Source: Isoetes taiwanensis (Eukaryota; Streptophyta; Lycopodiopsida; Isoetales; Isoetaceae). From it: 64,000 bases of DNA. Under the pieces are notes generated by a model. It made no database searches and was not told the origin of the DNA. It was given only the letters and a program-made list of their open reading frames with translations. Below are positions 11,040-23,300 of the stretch, piece after piece (position 1 is the first letter of the stretch; every line of letters begins with the position of its first letter). The translations under genes were made by a program, and so were the position numbers. Location: positions 9,458,777 to 9,522,776 of the forward strand of contig JAJEKV010000044.1 of NCBI GenBank assembly GCA_021234155.1, given 5' to 3'.

Positions 11040-12945
11040 CAAAAGATGGTGTTATATTGTAAATATGAAATTTCTTCTGTTAGATACACGGGTTTAAGTA
11101 ACAGGAGGTATGCAGGACCAATTCTGGTCCATGAACCTGAAATGGTCTCCTGGATAACTTTAGTGTTAAATATTATGATTATGATTAGGAGTTCCTTCTC
11201 ATGGATTGAGTATCTGGTTTTGACACCTTTTAGTTTGCATGAATCACATGCTATTACCTTCCCTTCCTGCATGCTCCTACTCTTTTGTTGTACTGGCATT
11301 TGTGATAAGTTCACAAGGTTTCTTGTTGTATATAAACATGTATTGGACATTGTTGATTGTAGCTCCTCAAAAGCTTTTTAGGATTTTTTCCGTCCATGCT
11401 GCCCCCTAATTGATTAAATTCATTTTGGAAAGCGCTGCCAATGGTGATATTGTGCATCCAAATTCTTTGAAATTTTTTATATAGTAGCCCGATAAGCCCA
11501 AAAAGCTCTTTACATGCCCCACATTTCTTGTGATTGACCAACTATTTACTGCCTTGACCTTTGTTGGGTCCGTGGCTATACCTTCTGGTGTGATGATGTA
11601 GCCCGAATATTCCATTGTGTCTTGTGTTAAAGAACACTTGCTTTTTTTGGCATATAGAACTTCTAGAGCCTATTCGGTTGGGTGTTCATCCATTCCTTTT
11701 GAATATGCCAAAGCATTGTCAAAGAAAACAATAACGCTTTTGCCAAGGTATATCATTCAATAGTCTCAGGAATATTGCTGACACGTTGTATAAGCCAAAA
11801 GATATGATTGTGGATTTATAGTGACCATAGCATGTTTGTTTTATGTATGTTCTCTTCTTTGATGCCGATCTGGTGATAGCCCGATATCAGGTCTATTTTA
11901 GACAAGGGGGTTTCACATACTTTTAATTCTTACGAATTAGGTGAGTGGCTCAAAAGGGATTTTATTGTTTTTTGAATCATACAAATACTCCTACTGGGGG
12001 GAGGGAGGGAGGGAGGGGAACATGTAATCTAGTATAATATGTGGATGAAATGAGGGTTTTGGCAAATTTCTAAGGCAATCCCATATGATATACCCCCATA
12101 TGATAGGTGCCTCTGGGCAACTACCATCTATAGTACTTTTTAACAATATCCTTATCTATGCACAATGAAGAGCATTGATGCTCCAAAAACTGACATGCTT
12201 GGGCAAATAAATCTTGCCTCTAATAGGTCTCTCAACTGTGCTTTAACCTGCATTAGTTCTTTATTCGCAAGTCCAAATGAAGCTTTTACTATTGGTTTGG
12301 TGTGGCGCTACTGGTTTTTCATATTCTAAGTGCCTCTTTGATGGTTTTCACGGTATTTTATTTGGAAATACGTCGTCTACTCTCCAAGAAGCTTCTGGAT
12401 CTCCTTTTGTGAATCCAGTGATTGTGTTGCCCCCATAGCCAACATTTCATTTGTTTGATTGCCATCAAGCAATATAATTAGTATTTCTTCCTTCTTGTCT
12501 ACTGTTGAGCACAATTTTTTTAGGATTTCTATCCTGAGGTGAGGTTGTTACCCGCTCTTCCATGTTGTCGATACAAGATATTGATCGGTTGTAGCAGTCC
12601 ACTAGGGCTCCCTTTAGTCTTAGCCACTCCAACTAATGTTGTACTTCCCCAATGCTAGTGGTTGTGAGTTGGGAACATAGCATTTTGCAGTCTACTATTT
12701 TACATCTGCCTGATGCTACCTTTCCCTTTGCCCTTTAGACATTTCCTTTCTTAACATCTATATAAACTAACCGGAGGTTTTCACTACGACTGGCCTTATG
12801 AAGTTCTGAGAACTTTTTGGGTCTATTAAGATTTGGACTTCTATATGTGTGACCTTTGCTGGTTGTCAAAATTACATGTTTCTATTGTTGCATAAACGGC
12901 CATAATTTCTTCCTCATCTAATTTTTCTTCTATGTTAGCTAAGAG
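11040..12945 (-). mobile_element. Decayed Ty3/gypsy retrotransposon pol (RT and RNase H)
   Basis: The minus strand reads pol in the usual order, from high to low coordinates. Near 12900-12700 are runs such as LDEEEIMAVYATIETCNF, of uncertain domain. Near 12290-12130 lie the RT entry blocks (YGLANKELMQVKAQ-like, then FGASMLFIVH). Near 11900 is a KIDLISGYHQIGI-like block, and near 11700 a decayed catalytic region ending YSKGMDEHP. At 11615-11406 the RT/RNase H link reads GYIITPEGIATDPTKVKAVN then SFLGLSGYYIKNFKEFG. At about 11270-11180 RNase H reads QEGKVIACDSCKLKG and TRYSIHEKELL. Stops and shifts throughout show a dead copy. No LTRs were identified, and the left limit is only where coding similarity ends. 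Confidence 0.8.
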
Positions 12946-13285
12946 TGTATTCTGGGAAGGGACTCGCGAGAGACACAAAACCGGCCGAGTTCGCTATTTT
13001 AGGCGCGATTCTGCAGCAACATCTCATCGGCGCTTCCTCTTCTCTCTCAGCAGTACCTTATTCTCTGTGAACCCACCCTCCCCCCCTTCTTTGTTTTTGT
13101 ATTTTTTATCGCGTGGCACGCGGCGTACAGAATCACCCCTCCACTGGGAGGTTTGTTTTGTCTTGTTGTTTTGTTGGTGATGTGCAGTGCAGTGTGAGTG
13201 GCGCAAGGTCTGTTTTCGACTTTTCCATTCGTGGGTTTTGGGAGCATTTTTTATGCCTTGCGTTTGTCAAGCCCCTTGCCGAGGC

Positions 13286-13337
13286 TTATCACTAGGGTTT
13301 TTCCTCGAAAACCCGAAGGGCGGGGGGTTTTAATCCC
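13286..13337 (+). repeat. Copy of the LINE-A 3'UTR-like hairpin module, plus orientation
   Basis: TTTTTCCTCGAAAACCCGAA then GGGCGGGGGGTTTTAATCCC matches the hairpin in LINE-A 3' UTRs (for example 33372-33416). AAAACCC pairs with GGGTTTT. An inverted copy lies 320 bases to the right. Confidence 0.75.
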
Positions 13338-13654
13338 GTTGATAAGCTTCGGCGGGCAGTACACTAGCCCAATCTCTATTAGCATTGTAATTTGTTGGGG
13401 TCCAAATGATATAATTGGATTTTCCCTTTATTTTTGTGGGTAGTTAAGCATGTGTGGTTACTACTCACTATCCACCATTAATAGAAAAATCTTTGAGATG
13501 AATAGATAGATAGGCTTGTCATTCATCACAAAGCAGCGATGATACAATGTTTTGAAGAATAGAGAGGGTAGCCGACCATAGGAACAATATCGGACTACCC
13601 CGTAAAAGAAAATGTGCCGAGCAATATCGAAGGGTAATGGCGACAACTTTCACC

Positions 13655-13703
13655 GGGATAAAAAACCCCGCCCTTTCGGGTTTTCGAGGAAAACCCTAAT
13701 GAG
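13655..13703 (-). repeat. Inverted copy of the hairpin module
   Basis: Reverse complement of the module at 13286-13337 with only a few differences, so the two form a long inverted repeat of about 48 bases around roughly 320 bases. Confidence 0.75.
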
Positions 13704-13726
13704 AAATGGTCGCCAACAACCTTGAA

Positions 13727-13884
13727 TGTGTTGCCTGGAAAACCGAAGGAGATGGATTGATGGCGAACAGAAATATAGCAGGACCCCAGAAGACGGCAGA
13801 ATCCCCGAATGTGTTGCCTGGAGAGCCGAAACGGTGGGTTGATGGCGAACACAAATATAGCAGGACCCCAGAAGACCGCGGAAA
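13727..13884. repeat. Tandem duplication of about 79-81 bp
   Basis: Two units each run from GAATGTGTTGCCTGGA through GATGGCGAACA to ATATAGCAGGACCCCAGAAG. The second unit begins at about 13808. The minus strand is open across both. Confidence 0.8.
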
Positions 13885-14033
13885 ACCTGCAGCAACTCAA
13901 ATGAACCCAAAAAATACCCGTGAATGGTTAGAAAAACTACCATGCATGGCAGGGACAAGGCAAGCCGCACAATCAAAAACCTGCAAAGAAGAGCAAATTA
14001 GAAACATAAAAAGCAGCACGCAAAAAGGTGGAG

Positions 14034-14290
14034 AAGCATCACCCAGCGGGTGGAAAACAATGATGCGTCACCCTCAAGGTGGAAATAAATAGCATCACAA
14101 GGTGGAAATAAATAGCAGCACCCTCAAGGTGGAAATAAACAGCATCACCCTCAAGGTGGAAATAAATAGCGACACCCTCAAGGTGGAAATAAATAGCATC
14201 ACCCTCAAGGTGGAAATAAATAGCATCACCCACAGGTGGAGATAGCATCACCTGAAAGGTGGAGAAAGCATCACCCAACGGGTGGAAAAT
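14034..14290. repeat. 27-bp minisatellite, about nine units
   Basis: The core CCCTCAAGGTGGAAATAAAT recurs with exact 27-base spacing at 14121, 14148, 14175 and 14202, flanked by shorter or diverged units such as CACCCACAGGTGGAGATAG. Because 27 is a multiple of three, the minus strand stays open for 97 codons as a nine-residue repeat (GDAIYFHLE). There is no sign that it is a gene. Confidence 0.9.
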
Positions 14291-14381
14291 AACATATGAA
14301 AAAATGACATGATAGTGATGCAAAAACATAATTATAGTAAATGCAAAGTGAACAACAACAAAAATGCAAGGCCTGGGAAGG

Positions 14382-14502
14382 GAGGGAAGCTACGAGAAGG
14401 AAGGAAGCTGCTGTGAGAAGACGTCGATAACCGAGCCAAAACGGAAATGGCCTAATATAGGCGCTCGTTCAGAATGGCGATCCGATGGCTCGGATCGATG
14501 GG
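14382..14502 (+). repeat. Direct repeat, left copy (right end of unit 1 plus hairpin)
   Basis: Almost identical to 19987-20113. Both run from GAGGGAAGCTACGAGAAGG through GCCTAATATAGGCGCTCGT to a 27-base tail at 14476-14502 containing CGATCCGATGGCTCGGATCG, a perfect 8-bp hairpin stem with a 4-base loop. This copy lacks the eight bases CCCTTCCC kept in the right copy. Confidence 0.85.
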
Positions 14503-17500
14503 ATTCTGGGAAGGGACTCGCGAGAGACACAAAATCGGCCGACTACCAAAGGACTTCCTCAACTATAAGGCCAGTCGCCACGAAACCTCCAGCGTAAGCC
14601 GATAGCAAGAAGACACGCCCGCCACCACCCCCGAGTAGTCGGGTAGGATAAAGGACGCAGAGAGAAAAGAGAGGAACGAAAAAGAGGGCCGCCGGACGGA
14701 GTAGGAACCGGTAGAAATTAGGCGCTGAAGGATAGTGACGGGGCATGCGAATGAAGGCAAGCGGGCGAGGGAAGAAAGGAAACCAGGATCCGAAGAGTCT
14801 GGTTCAAACGAGAAGGAAGCTACACGTTGACGACGAAAACCAGAAGTGCCGGCTATGGACGATATCAGCTCAATGACCTGAAAAAGGAAAGGATATTAGA
14901 GAAAAACAATGAAAAGACAAGGACGCCGACATGACGATCTAAGGAAGCGCCCCGGCTAGACGGCATCAGCGCAATGACCTGAAAAAAGGAAGGACATTAG
15001 AGAACAAAAACAATGAAAAGGAAAAAACGCCGCCACGATGACGAATCGAACGAAGCGCTCCGGCATGCCAACGAGAACGGCAACAAGGCGAAGACAAAAC
15101 AAACCACGTTAATACCTACAATGCACATATGATATGAATGCAAATCACGGAATATATGAATGCGCATAGGAATATAAAAATGTATAGACATAAAGATCGG
15201 ACGAGAAACATGGCGAGGTTGAGTAGAGTCGCAGACCACATAACGAGCGTGAGAAGACGAGGACGCCCAAAGAGAGGGAAGTACGAGCCTCAGCATGTGG
15301 ACCCTGCATATCGAGCAAAAACAGAGGAAACGAGGGAGAATAATAAAAACTATGGGCTAAAAGAACATGAAAAGTCAACCACGTCTAATAACATAAAAAG
15401 CAACGTCTCTAAACTTACACAGTGAGGATGTAATATGATATATGGTGAGCAAAGCTATGCACGAAAAACTAAACCCACTATCATATGGTGAGCAAAGCTA
15501 GGCACAAAAAAAAAATAAGCCCATCATGAATATGACAACGACCAGCGCCAAGCAAAGATCATGTGGAACCCCCGAGCGGGTAAGCCAAGGCCCGCGCTGA
15601 CGAGCCGAATGAGGACCAGACTGGGATAGATTTAAGCCGATAGCAAGAAGACACTCCGCCCACCACCCTCGAGCAGTCGGATAGAATAAAGGACACAGAG
15701 AGGAAGGAGAGGAGCGAAAAAGAGGACCGTCGGACGGAGGATCGAGGAGATAACAAGAACCGGTAGAAACTAGGCGCTGAAGGATAGTGACGGGGCATGC
15801 GAACGAAGGCAAGCTAGCTAAAGAAATCATACGACCACGGGCAAGTTGGTCTCGTGTGGAGTGGCGAATAAGAACATCAACCTGCGACAAGGAAAAAGAA
15901 AGATCACGACGAGCCAAAGAGGGTAAAGGTAAAATGACGGGAGAGGGAAGTGGAAAATCTGATGAAATTCGCGTTGGACGAATTTACAACCAAAGCAAAG
16001 ACGAGTGAGGCGTGGGGAGAAAAAGGTTTTAGGGAGAAGAGCTGGAAGTGCTCGCAATAGATGGCATGACCTGAAAAAAGGAAGGACATTAGAGAACAAA
16101 AACAATGGAAAGAAAAGCACGCCAGCTACGAGACGAAGAAAAAAGGTCGCCCCCATAAAACAAGCCCTCCATGATGACGAGTCGAAGAAGACACCCTAGC
16201 AGGCGAACGAGAAGGACAACAACGAGAAGAAAAGAAAACCATATTAATGCAGACAAGGTAAAAAAGCAGTCGGCAGCAAGACAAGGCTCCAAGGAGGAAT
16301 AAGATAAAGAAGAAAACTTATCCTAGGAAAGTGTGGAAGTGGCATACACTGGACGTAGGGGAGACAAAATACGCCGCAGAGACAATAACAAGAAAAATGA
16401 AAACCCAGGAAATGTCCTATATACATAAAATGGGAAAACAACACGAGAAGAAAAACAAGCGAGGAGATGCATAAGGTGAATAAAATGAGGCCCACATATA
16501 TGCAATCCCGCTAGTGATCAAGAATACGGAATAATGATCACGAACCAAAGCAATAAGATGAAGAAGAAGAAACTACGCATCGTAAAATGCATAAAGGTAA
16601 AAACAGACAAAGTGCAACCGAGCACAAAGACGTCAAGAAATCGTAAGCGACATAGGTGGCAGCATCAAACTCACAATACAGGGAATAAAAAGAAATAAAA
16701 ACCACTTCGAACTGTGGTACCACCAGAGAGAAGAACGGCAAACCCAAGAGAATGACAACGTAGGCCAAAATTTGAAAACAAAATACGACCAGAACATAAA
16801 GAGGAAAAGATAATCCGAATAGCACAACAACCTTGAATAGCGTGGAGCATCTAGAGCCAAAGACAATTGCAAAGGAGAAATCCGAAACCATCATGGGAAA
16901 ACACAAATTTTATAAGATCACGCTACATATAAAGAAACCATGGGGGCAACTAAAACGAAAAATGTAAAAAGGACCATAGGAAAAAATATATACACAACCA
17001 AATGAAGAACCTGATTACAAAACCCCCTAGTTACATCGACATCCAAGAGAAAAAACACAATTGCAAAAGAGAAATCCGAAACCACCATGGGAAAACGTAA
17101 AATTTAGAAGATCATGCGACATATATAAATAATTGCATCGACATCCAAAAGAAAAACACAATTGCAAAAAAGAAAAAATCCAAAACCACCAGGGGAAAAC
17201 ATAAAATTTATAAGATCAGGCGACATATAAAGAAACCTCAGGGCAACTAAAACAAAAAATGGAAAAAGGAACATATGAAAAGATATACACAACCCAATCG
17301 AGAACCCCATTACAAATCTCCTAGCGGCCACCACGTAATGAAAAAGTGGCAGAGATATCGATCCACCAACCTAAAGCACATAAAGAACCAATAAAATAAA
17401 AATCATCGAACACATAGAAAAAAATGCATGTATCAAAGCAAAATGGAGGAAGGAAGGAAGGAATATGATGCCAAAAAATGTTGCCAGTGATCGTAGTGTA

Positions 17501-20086
17501 AGACAAGAAACCGTCAAAAATAGGTCCCATTACGCCTAGCAATGTCAAGGCAACTCTAGATGCATAAATGATGAGGCAATTAAATTGATGGCTGTGTGAA
17601 AACAAGAAAAGAACCCATTATAGCACTCATAAGAACCATCAAAAATCAATAATCGTAAAAGAATACTACAAAGGAACTTCCCATAGTAAATATGTGAACA
17701 ACAAGCATCGACATGACCCTAAGCAAAAAAAACCCCCAACATATGGAATACTCGGAACACAAGCCATGGAGCAATATTGAAAATAACTAAGATGGGTAAC
17801 AAAATTTCAACAACGGGCAAGCATACAGGGATGGCATAAGATAACCTATGGAACCAATATAAAATAACAAAGGCTAGGAAAAGGCCATGATAAGTAATAT
17901 AGGGGGCATAAGACAAATAATAACCGATGGAGAAAATATGTTGAAAAGAGGAACAAACGTCAGATAAATGAGATGATCCCATGAATATAGGCAAATGAAC
18001 ATGCATATCATAGAGTTAAAGTCCCAGTAAGCACAAATGAGAAGAATGAGACGCCAAACCCATCATTAAATGCAAATACCGAACCCAATCCCCATGAACA
18101 ATAGTGGAAAAGAATTATGTAGGCAGCTAACTAAAACATAAAACGACTTGAGCAATATAAAAATGGTAGCGAAGGAAATATAAAGGGCTAAGAGACATGG
18201 ACGAACCCAGAGCCTCGAAACAAATTCCACATTGGAACATTCAAATCCGACAAGTTGCACATTGGAACATTCAAATGTAAAAGAACTGAAAAACACAAAT
18301 CGTGAAAAATCGTGAAGGAAACACAAACCTTGAAAAGACGAGGTAAAGTCTGATGAACGTAACCCCGAATGAAGAAAGGCAACGGAATGGAAGCTGAGGC
18401 CAGAGATTAGGGATGGCAGAAAAAAGCGAGAGCAGGGTAAATCGTGAGCCAAAGAGCAGAGCGGTAAGGATTCGTTGGAGAAGCTCGAGAATTGACTTGC
18501 AAAAGAATCCGATGGCCGCTTCTCGGAGCGCTTCGGCAAATCGACCACCTGGCTCCAATCGGCTACATAACTCTAATTTCGGAATTCATGGCCGGTGGCA
18601 GGCAGGTAACAGCAGGAGCGCGGTAACAACAGTCTAGATCCTGAGAAGCTGGTGTGTTGGATCACAACATAAGTATAGCATAAAAGGAAAACGAAGCAGC
18701 ACAGAGCAAATCCGACCAGACTAAGAAGGCAAATTGTCAGAAAATAGAGCTGGCCAGATCTCGATATAGCAGACCCAGAGTCAAGGAGCAACAGTTCTTG
18801 GGCCAGGATGGTTGCGGTGCACAGGGGAAAGGAACGTCTCCGAAAAAAAGAAGAAAGAAGGTCAACCGCTCCTACGAATCCATGCAGGTCCAGACGAATC
18901 CAACTGTTCGAAAAGATCTGCTCCTGATGAACCAATGATGAGGCAGATCGCCGGAGAGAAACCGATGCCTGCTCTGCCTGCACTCAGTACTAGAAAAGAA
19001 AATAGCAGTTGCATGCTCCTTTGCATGTTCCAAATATCAAATTGAGAGAAGTAAAACCAATCCGTCAGAGGATGCATGCAGATAGATAGCTGTAAATGTA
19101 AGAAAAGCTCAACTGTAAAAAGAATCATTGAACCAGAGCCCAACTACAGTCTAAATCGCATGGAAGTACATCAAAAATTCATGATAGTGCATGACGGATC
19201 TCCTGGAGAGCAATCCTCCTATAGACTCCTGATAACATAAACAACAACACAAAGGCAGAAATGCATGATCCTAAAAGAAACTAGCAAGCAAAGCCACGGA
19301 AGCCAAACCATAGCGTGCAACTACAGCAAAACAATCGGAATTGTGGCAGATCTGCCTGTGTGTAGAAGGACCTTTGCATAGGGAGAGAAATCCATACCTC
19401 ATAAGCCCCGGGTTAAAAACCTCAAGGGGAGATAGTCGTGGTCGTTTGGGATCAGAAAATGGCAGGATCGCTTCAATTCCAGCAGACGACAGGCCAAGTA
19501 AATTGAATGCCATACCTGCTACGTTCATAGTGGAATAAGGGGCTGAACCCATCGCCTAGCAAAAGCAAGACAGCATAGAGGGCCGTTTGGAGCAGACCGA
19601 AGGGGACAGATGCCCACATAGAAGAGATCAAAGAAAACTCAGACAAGAAGCATGAGAATCGAAAGAATGTAAACCCACAACGAAAAGAAAAAGGGGTGAT
19701 ACAACTACCTCGAAACCTGGAAACAGATTGTAGTGAGCTACTCCCCGTCGAAAGGATTGGACCCAAACCACTGGGCTCATTGCTGGAATAGCTCGTCGCA
19801 AGCCACGTCAAGCCAAAACGAATGGACCGGACCAGCAGAACAGAAGCCGACGACTTCCAAGAGAATGATAAAGGGAAAACGCGCCAAGAAGAAGGCTAAA
19901 ACGATGAGGCTGAGAAACGATCCGGTAGTGATGTGGGACAAGAGATTCGATGAAGAGAAAAAATCTTGGACAGGGGCATCGTGGACGAGGGAAGCTACGA
20001 GAAGGAAGGAAGCTGCTGTGAGAAGACGCCGATAACCGAGCCAAAACGGAAATGGCCTAATATAGGCGCTCGTCCCTTCCCAGAAT
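14503..20086. mobile_element. Non-coding element, unit 2, 5.6 kb, with inverted ends
   Basis: The left end ATTCTGGGAAGGGACTCGCG (14503) and the right end GTCCCTTCCCAGAAT (20072-20086) form a perfect 15-bp terminal inverted repeat. The plus strand is strikingly purine-rich throughout. No frame matches a transposase, RT or gag; the longest minus frame (18066-18548, 160 codons) looks like chance. Internal repeats are many: a block duplicated at 14590-14775 and 15625-15815; ATGACCTGAAAAAAGGAAGG blocks near 14875, 14975 and 16065; a GAAAACAYAAAATTTATAAG block near 16890, 17090 and 17190; and a 27-bp duplication near 18230-18280. On the minus strand the right end holds TATATTAGG followed by a pyrimidine-rich leader, which could be a promoter. 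The class is unknown. Confidence 0.5.
14590..15815. repeat. Internal duplication within unit 2 (about 190 bp, two copies)
   Basis: 14590-14775 and 15625-15815 share CGATAGCAAGAAGACACKCC, GGATAAAGGACRCAGAGAG, CGAAAAAGAGG and AGGCGCTGAAGGATAGTGAC, ending GGCATGCGAAYGAAGGCAAGC. They are separated by about 850 bases. Confidence 0.85.
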
Positions 20087-20113
20087 GGCGATCCGATGGC
20101 TCGGATCGATGGG
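19987..20113 (+). repeat. Direct repeat, right copy (right end of unit 2 plus hairpin)
   Basis: Partner of 14382-14502, retaining the full inverse end GTCCCTTCCCAGAAT and the same following 27-base hairpin segment (20087-20113). Because the hairpin segment follows both units, it belongs to the element or its junction rather than to the host site. Confidence 0.85.
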
Positions 20114-20116
20114 ATT

Positions 20117-20344
20117 ATAGTTGGCTATAGCCTTCTTTGTTGTTCTCCTCTTTCTCCCCTTTGGACTCATATTTCCAATCAAAAAGTTTCAAATAAAGGT
20201 AATGCATTCGGTGTCCTATGGCTTGCCTCCATATAACGGAAGCATAGCTTCTTTTCATTTGCTAGCTTCCTTTGGTCTAGTGTGAGTTACTCCAAGAATT
20301 CTTTCATGTGCCCCTGCATGGCTCGTTTCCTTATGTTTCCTGCT
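20117..20344. other. Anonymous DNA between repeat elements
   Basis: AT-rich with a pyrimidine-rich plus strand. It could be host sequence or the upstream part of the disrupted gypsy element. No feature is supported. Confidence 0.3.
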
Positions 20345-23300
20345 CCCTCACGACCCACGCCCTCTCAGCCACATGCTGCCTCCGCTCCTTCTACTTCTCA
20401 CTTAGCCTCTGCTTCCCGTCCTCCCCCCGCGACTCAGGCTGCGCATACCATGGCTGCTGACAAATAGGAATTGTGCCTCCGGGTGGTCTCATGGAATTGT
20501 CGAGGCTTCCCTTGGCAGAAGGGGGACAGTCTAAACTCCGTGGCAGCCGATATGGATCTCATCTTTCTCATGGAGACATGGGAGCATCTTAAGGCAACAG
20601 GCTACCGATCTGGCGGGTTACCAACATTTCTCGGTCTTCAACACATGCAGGACAGAGGGATCATGGTGGAGTGGCTTGCTACTACCGGACAACCTTGGCA
20701 CATTCGGTTACCCTCCAGAAGACAGACAGACACAACCGGTACTTGTGGGTTCGTGTGCATAATACCGGTGGCAACCCTCTTTTACGGCGCTGTTATTTCC
20801 CTCGCAGAGCACCTTCTCTATCGCGGCCACCCCGTCGCGGATAGGATGGACCCTTATGTCGATCTATATGATGACATACGGCGGCACCAGCCAGTTGGGT
20901 AGGGTTCGTCCTTCTTGGAAGATTTCAATGCACGGACGGAGTAGAGCGGCCCATGCGACTTGACCCCCTCGGGCCGGCGATGTCGCGCAGCCTACGTCCC
21001 CGAAGCAACCGGCCCACGAGGATCGGATGGCGGCCCGGGTCACTTCGCTTTGTGACGGTTGCCCGCTATGTGGTATTTTTGACTTGATAATTTGCAATGG
21101 CACATCCACGGTGGCCCGATTCGCAAGTGCACATGCGAGCCGGCGGGACAATCGGGGAGGGTCGGTGTGGTGGACTATGTGCTCAGAGTTCGCCAAGATA
21201 TGCATCTCATCGGTCGTTTAAAGGGTAGGCGCGAACTGATCGGGATGAGGAGAATTAGACTTCGATCACCTCCCACTTTATTTGGACTGGTTTGGCAAAG
21301 CCGCGGGAACCCCACTATACCGACCCCTCGCCATCCTCGATTCGCGACTAGATTATGGCGCAGGCGGAGGACTTCTGGCGAGATGCTCATGGACACCCTC
21401 GGTAATTCTCGCGGACCCCCACACTGAAGCGTGAACAGAGACGGTGACCGCTATTCACGGGATGCGGCGGACCGGGTGCTGGCGAACCCGCCGTAATGCT
21501 TCGGGGAATTGACAACATTCAGCGTAACCGATGGTTTGATGTGGAGTGTAAAGCATAGCGGCAGCTCCCGTCACGATACGGATCGGTACCCGCGAGGCCA
21601 CCACAGATGCAGCCCATCCCTGAAGGGAGACAAAGGACGCGGTACCTTGCCGGTATCGAGGGAGATGTTCGGCTGTTGGACCTCATCCTCGAACCTTTTG
21701 GCGGGGAAGTGCTCAGAAGGCCAGCCGACCCTCTGGGGACATCACACGGGCAGTGGGAGCGGTATTGCGGCGGCTCTATGACCCACCCGAGGGGGCCAGC
21801 GTCGCCCATACCCCCATAGGATGGCCCCATTAATTCTCGGAGGAGGATGTTGTGGAGGGCACCACAGCGGTGGCTAATGGGAAGGCGGTGACCTCGATGG
21901 TATCGTGGGCGAGTTACTCAAATGGGAGAACGCCGCTTGTGCCGATCCTCACTACCCGTTCAAGCTGAGCATTGCGGGAAGGTTTCCCAAACAATGGACC
22001 ACAAGTAGGGTTGTTCCCATTCACAAGGCGGGTGACCCACGCTGTCATAAAATTACCCGAAACGATCATGGTCGAGTTCGGTATTTGCCAAAGCGTTGGC
22101 GCATTCTCGGCGGCCGATTGACCCAGCGGCGAGATGCGGCCGGATGTCATGACCCTCACACTGGCGGGCTTTTAGACCCGCCACTCAGCGATTGACCATA
22201 TCTTTTCTGTGCGGGCGGGCGATTGAAGGCGGTGGAACCATCGGTACGACTTGTATGCTTTGCTGTGGACTTCGCGAAGGCTTTTGATCACGGTTCCGGA
22301 AAAGGCGTAGGCTGAAGGGCGTCGAGGCTGCCGATATTGTGTAATGCGGGAATGCGTATCGGGTGTATGAGAGTTGTTTTGGCGGGGATGCGGCCAAGCG
22401 GGGCAAGCATTCACCGATAGTATCGGTCATCGGCGGGGTTGCCCCTCTCACCAACACTTTTGGCCTCTACATTGTCCGGTTAGAGCCACAGCTTCTGCGA
22501 GCATGGGGGGATGGCATCGGCTTTGCACGAGGTCATCGCCCGGCTCATCTATGCGGGCGATGTTGGCTGGCCCCCACCTCGAAGCTATGCGTCTCATCGG
22601 ATGCCCTAGACACATTTTGTCGGGGCTCCACGGACATCTTGGCGTGAATTTGGCCAAGATCGGGGTGGTCCCTCATATCCTCTTCCCGTCACCCCATGCC
22701 TCCTGCACTCACATATCGGGGGCAGGCTGGGATTGGAGGCTCCACACCTACAAAGTACCTAGGGGTGGAGTTCCCCTCCCTGCCTTCTATTTGGGAGTGC
22801 CTGCCCTATTGCGGGTGACAGCAGCAGGCTGGAAAGCGCGGCACATGCCATGCAGAACAACAGTCATCAGGCAGAGCTCTATGATGAGGCCATCGATCAC
22901 ATCTGTTTGAGACGAATTAGAACTGTCCATACATGCGAGGTCGAGGTTTGGGGCGATCGTCTCTTTGGCGACTGGAATGACTGGAAGGCGGAGATCTGAG
23001 AAGGCATTTTGGCAGACGCAGGGTGAAGCAACCGGTCCCCTATCGGATACGCTGCGCGAGGAAGCTGGATTCTTAAACTTCAATGGCGTACCAGTAGACA
23101 CATCGTCTATTTTGAAAGTGGATTTACTATGGGTGGCCTTTCGGCTCCCTTTTTGCTTACAGCGTGGCAATGGGTTCGCTGACTTCGGGGCTTTGTTGTT
23201 GGGGGTAAAGAGAGATCGATGTCTTCGCCCGGATGGAGCGTCTTGAGGGAACACCGGTGGACCGGCCGGCCCGTCGTGGCGACTTCTGGCGGGGAGTACC

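Larger units (their letters stand above)
12949..14475. mobile_element. Non-coding element, unit 1, with inverted ends
   Basis: It starts ATTCTGGGAAGGGACTCGCG and ends with GCGCTCGTTCAGAAT, an eroded version of the inverse end seen intact at 20072-20086. It shares about 40 bases at its left end (to CACAAAACCGGCCGA) and about 120 bases at its right end with unit 2, but the interiors differ. The interior contains the inverted hairpin pair, the 79-bp duplication and the 27-bp minisatellite. No transposase or RT frame is seen. The pattern suits a non-autonomous family with shared ends, but the class is not established. Confidence 0.5.

Noticed and set aside
18066-18548. 160-codon minus-strand frame as a gene
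   Set aside because: Low-complexity Phe/Leu/Ser composition from a purine-rich complement; no domain and no splice context. It lies inside a repeat element.
12949-20086. Reading the 14.4 and 20.0 kb direct repeats as LTRs of a retrotransposon
   Set aside because: The repeats are only about 125 bases, lack TG...CA ends, and no primer-binding site or pol frame lies between them.
20471-20902. 143-codon frame with VVSWNCRG as a possible intact host gene
   Set aside because: It is the start of the LINE-A APE endonuclease and breaks by stop and frameshift after about 140 codons.
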